Shown one piece after another: positions 61,078-64,000 of a stretch of DNA of 64,000 bases. The position numbers and the translations under genes were made by a program. The DNA is taken from NCBI GenBank assembly GCA_963665865.2, contig CAXXWF010000001.1:3224001-3288000 (forward strand), given 5' to 3'. The stretch is from PHAA01 sp963665865. Its GTDB lineage: Bacteria > Bacillota > Syntrophomonadia > Syntrophomonadales > Syntrophomonadaceae. Positions within the stretch are counted from its first letter, which is position 1; the number at the start of each line of letters is the position of its first letter. The notes under the pieces are model-generated. The model searched no databases, had not been told where the DNA came from, and saw nothing but the letters and a program-made list of their open reading frames with translations.

Positions 61078-62880
61078 TTAAGCTAAATTCATGTTATATA
61101 ATTCTTCCCAAGATGCCAAACTATATAAAAGGTACTGCAGATTAAAATCATTGTTATGACTTAAATTAAGTTCCTTTAAAATCGTTGACTTTGCTATCTT
61201 CTGTTTAATATCTTTATTCAATATTTCCGCCCATTTTTTGTAGGGCGCTGCAAAGCCAATCTTAGTTTTTCGCCAGGTAATGCTATCTGGCATCCTCCCA
61301 TTCATAGTTTGGCGCAAAGCCCATTTGGTATATCCATCATTGATTTTATCATCCGGTTGTAAGCAAATGGCTGTTTCAATAAGCTTGTGATCAACAAACG
61401 GGACCCTAGCCTCAACTGACCATGCCATTGAATTTCTGTCTTCATATTTTAACAGTGCAGGCATACAGTACTTAGTAACCTCACTTATTTGCAATTCCCT
61501 CAGACTTCTGTAAGCATGGCAATTGCTTCTCAATGTATTTAAGCCGTGTGCAAGAGCTTCATCCGGAATAGCTCCCCACTTTCTCTTATTTTTTAAAACT
61601 CGAAGCCATGGCAGTAAAAAATAGCCAGAATACATTATCATTGTAGGGAAGCTGATCTTTGAATTATGAACTGACTCTATAAAAGCCCTGCTAGCTTTAA
61701 AAACTCTTCCTCTTCTAATACAATCCATAAAATATGGAGGATAATACCGTTCATAACCCAATAAAGTTTCATCCCCCCCTTGTCCGTCAAGCATTACCTT
61801 TAATCCGGCTTCTCGCGCGGTCTGCATCACACAAAATTGCATGAATATTGATGGTCCTCCAACCGGTTCTTCCTGAAACATTTGACAGGCATGCCAATGC
61901 TCAAGAAAATCATCCGCGGACGGCTTTACTGGATGCCAAATCAAAGAAGAATTCTCAACTACTTCGCGCGCATATTCACTTTCGTCATTGGCAGGGTCTT
62001 CGGATTGGGCAGTAACGGCATGGAACTGTTTCCCATTGTAATCCAACATATGTCGGCCTGCCAGAGTAGCAATAGAAGAAGAATCCAAGCCCCCGCTCAA
62101 ACAGGTGCCAACCGAAACATCACTGCGCAGGTGCAGCAAGACCGATTCCTCAAAACATTCTGCAAATTCTTCAATAGTGGACGTCTTTCCTGCCGTAGCT
62201 TTTGACAAATCATAATATCGTTGAAATTCTTTGGAGCCATTCAGTAGATTATAATACATATAGCAACCCGGCTCTATCTGATATATATTTTCATAGAAAG
62301 TTGCTTCGCTATGGTCATTAAAGCCCATTAAAAAATCAACCACCGTTGCAAGCTTGGCTCTCCGCGCAATATGCACATCTTCTAATAATGCTTTGATCTC
62401 TGACGCAAAAACAAAGTATCCATTCAGATCATAGTAATATAAGGGCTTAATACCAAAACGATCTCGGCATAAGTATAATTCGTGGCTTTTTTTGTTATAA
62501 ATCGCAAAGGCCCACATACCTCTGAACTTATTTAGTGCCATCTTCCCCCATGTCTCCCAGGCAGCTAATATGACCTCGGTATCGCTTTGGGTCATAAAAT
62601 GTGCATTGTATCTGTCCTTTAGTTCATTCCTAATTTCCAAATAATTATATAGTTCTCCATTATATGTAATAACCCAATCTCCCCTGTGCATTGGCTGGTT
62701 ACCATTGTCAGACAAATCTATAATTGATAAACGATTATGGCCCATACTGATGAGATCATCTGACCACGAGCCATTGGTGTCAGGGCCACGATGATGCATA
62801 CAGGAAATCATTTTATTGACCAGTTCTCTCCTATTATCTAAAGAGTGCCGTTTATTTATTACCCCGGAAATACCACACAT
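61078..62880 (-). CDS. asnB: Asparagine synthase, glutamine-hydrolysing
   Basis: A 600-residue class B asparagine synthetase. Cys2 of MCGISGVINK is the glutaminase nucleophile, with NHRGPD-like text (HHRGPDTNGSW) and GELYNYLEIR; the synthetase domain has the pyrophosphate loop CLSGGLDSSSIATLAG and ARVPFVDHKLIE. It transfers amide nitrogen to a carboxyl group. Such genes inside polysaccharide loci often amidate uronic acids rather than make free asparagine; that is inference from position. ATG follows the wzx stop directly (TAGATG). Confidence 0.94.
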   Translation of the reverse strand: MCGISGVINKRHSLDNRRELVNKMISCMHHRGPDTNGSWSDDLISMGHNRLSIIDLSDNGNQPMHRGDWVITYNGELYNYLEIRNELKDRYNAHFMTQSDTEVILAAWETWGKMALNKFRGMWAFAIYNKKSHELYLCRDRFGIKPLYYYDLNGYFVFASEIKALLEDVHIARRAKLATVVDFLMGFNDHSEATFYENIYQIEPGCYMYYNLLNGSKEFQRYYDLSKATAGKTSTIEEFAECFEESVLLHLRSDVSVGTCLSGGLDSSSIATLAGRHMLDYNGKQFHAVTAQSEDPANDESEYAREVVENSSLIWHPVKPSADDFLEHWHACQMFQEEPVGGPSIFMQFCVMQTAREAGLKVMLDGQGGDETLLGYERYYPPYFMDCIRRGRVFKASRAFIESVHNSKISFPTMIMYSGYFLLPWLRVLKNKRKWGAIPDEALAHGLNTLRSNCHAYRSLRELQISEVTKYCMPALLKYEDRNSMAWSVEARVPFVDHKLIETAICLQPDDKINDGYTKWALRQTMNGRMPDSITWRKTKIGFAAPYKKWAEILNKDIKQKIAKSTILKELNLSHNNDFNLQYLLYSLASWEELYNMNLA

Positions 62881-64000
62881 CTATTTAGCCACCCTAAAAA
62901 TATTTTTTAACTCTGCTCCTGAGACTCGGAAAATCAAAAATAAATACAGTGAATATAACAATAAATCACTAACCATCAAGAACGATATTGAGCGATACGC
63001 ATCGTGCATTGTTAGGCTTAGACCTAAAGAAGCAGATGTAATAACCAGAGCTATTAGCTGCCACAGGGCAGATATTTCCTGCCGGTTTACCGCTCCGAAA
63101 ACTATGCTTAAAGGAGATGCCACAAATCTTAACGCAATATCAGGGGCCAGTATTCTAGAAAATTCGCCAGCTGTCGTCCAATTTGATCCAAAGAAAAAAG
63201 TAAACAGCCATGGCCCCAATAGCATTATTATCAGGCAAAAAGGTCCAGCAATCATCAATAGTGCTTTACATGTCTGCTGAACAATTGCGGCAATACTCCC
63301 AGTTCGATTGTATTCCACCGCTATTTTCTGAAAATACACTTGAGCAACTGCCGCACCTATAAGGCTGGCTGGTAGTGATAATAACCTCACGCCTAGCGAA
63401 TATTGTCCCGTAATACCAAGATTAAAATATTTCGCAAAAAACATAACCGGTAACGCCACGGTAAGACTATCTAAGATAGACGGAAGCATACTATAAATTG
63501 GGTATTTTTTGTATTTAGCAGCGACCTTTCTCAGCTCGCGCACGGAAAGACTTCTCTTCACATTGACATAATCTTCAATTGTAAACTTCTTAATTAAAAA
63601 AGAGGTTGCAATAAATAAGCCAATAAGCTGGCCTGCAATCAAACCTCCTGCGCCTAGCTTGGTTAGGAAACCAAAGCCCAATTGTGCACTAGCGGTTGCT
63701 GAACTTTGCGTTATTTGCCGTGTAGCCAATCGCTTATAATTTTTAAACCTGGTATTCCAGTAATTAAGAGTCTGGAACAAGCCCAGGCCTAAAACATTTA
63801 TCGGGAGTAACCACAACCAAGTCGTAATGGCTGGTGACTTTAAAATACTGGCCACCCATTCTCCCCAAATAATTATTATCACTAAAACAGTTGCTGTTGA
63901 TACTACTGTCCATAATAGTGATGCTAGAATTAGATTACTTGCATCTTCATCTTTTTCGGGGAGTACTATCGCCAATTCATAGCGGCCACAACATATTACC
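62881..64000 (-). CDS. Oligosaccharide flippase (Wzx/MATE-like), start beyond window
   Basis: The frame stays open to base 64000, so at least 373 codons of the C-terminal part are present and the start lies to the right. The first visible residues, GRYELAIVLPEKDEDASNLI, are the classic Wzx segment after the second membrane helix, followed by about ten more membrane segments. It should flip undecaprenyl-linked repeat units to the outer face for the neighbouring polymerase. An ATG-like start at 63975 (actually TTG) is internal. Confidence 0.9.
   Translation of the reverse strand, partial: VICCGRYELAIVLPEKDEDASNLILASLLWTVVSTATVLVIIIIWGEWVASILKSPAITTWLWLLPINVLGLGLFQTLNYWNTRFKNYKRLATRQITQSSATASAQLGFGFLTKLGAGGLIAGQLIGLFIATSFLIKKFTIEDYVNVKRSLSVRELRKVAAKYKKYPIYSMLPSILDSLTVALPVMFFAKYFNLGITGQYSLGVRLLSLPASLIGAAVAQVYFQKIAVEYNRTGSIAAIVQQTCKALLMIAGPFCLIIMLLGPWLFTFFFGSNWTTAGEFSRILAPDIALRFVASPLSIVFGAVNRQEISALWQLIALVITSASLGLSLTMHDAYRSISFLMVSDLLLYSLYLFLIFRVSGAELKNIFRVAK

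Overview
The window looks like a chromosomal segment of an anaerobic Firmicute (clostridial grade, Syntrophomonas or Pelotomaculum type). The reasons are the block ftsE-ftsX-M23 peptidase-CtpA peptidase-MinJ-like protein, secA with a long-form hpf and a frameshifted prfB, strong GGAGG ribosome sites, an SLH-domain surface protein, and two secreted proteins ending in the 'copper amine oxidase N-terminal' stalk domain. The genus is an inference from remembered gene order. Almost all genes are on the minus strand; the exceptions are an ECF sigma operon (1.4-4.2 kb), a peptidase/deacetylase pair (22.9-25.5 kb) and the SLH gene (44.8-46.8 kb).

Layout. 1-1.1 kb: 5' part of uvrB. 1.4-4.2 kb: four overlapping genes (ECF sigma, anti-sigma, two membrane proteins), an envelope-stress style operon behind a perfect 8+8 bp dyad. 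4.2-17.6 kb: conserved core with a double P-loop ATPase, MinJ-like protein, CtpA, M23 hydrolase, FtsXE, split transketolase, RF2, SecA, HPF and a zinc-ribbon protein. 17.7-25.5 kb: acyltransferase, ComF, an unlisted 56-residue membrane peptide, phosphohexomutase, UDP-GlcNAc 2-epimerase, a second S41 peptidase and a polysaccharide deacetylase. 25.6-30.6 kb: TetR, RND pump and adaptor. 30.8-31.4 kb: Uma2-type protein. 31.5-36.8 kb: ABC-2 efflux cassette with its own TetR and adaptor, lying between two copies of the 3' end of a DUF6044 membrane-protein gene. 36.9-44.4 kb: an operon making a dTDP-3-acetamido-3,6-dideoxyhexose together with a GtrA/GtrB/DUF6044 set that probably loads it on a lipid and transfers it outside. 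44.8-52.3 kb: SLH protein, TolC-like protein, two stalk-domain proteins. 52.7-64 kb: a second polysaccharide locus (ligase, TPR, ManC, glycosyltransferase, WecD-like and WecE, polymerase, AsnB, start-less Wzx).

The most unusual signal is a family of intergenic hairpins with a constant core (GAACCGTCCCC or close variants) and arm sequences that differ from copy to copy while staying complementary. I count about a dozen clear copies, all left of 36.92 kb. A different inverted-repeat family (TCATCCTGAGC...GAAGGATCT) occurs only right of 38.6 kb and supplies the stop codons of two genes. A near-identical 20-bp operator-like sequence sits in the promoter of the RND operon and in that of the distant TolC-like gene, suggesting one regulon.

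How the genes work together: FtsEX, the M23 protein, CtpA and the MinJ-like protein form a cell-division and wall-hydrolysis set. RmlA and RmlB feed dTDP-4-keto-6-deoxyglucose to two branches (FdtA/QdtA-type 3-amino sugar and WecE-type 4-amino sugar), which with the flippases, polymerase/ligase proteins and the SLH protein point to a decorated surface polymer or S-layer glycan.
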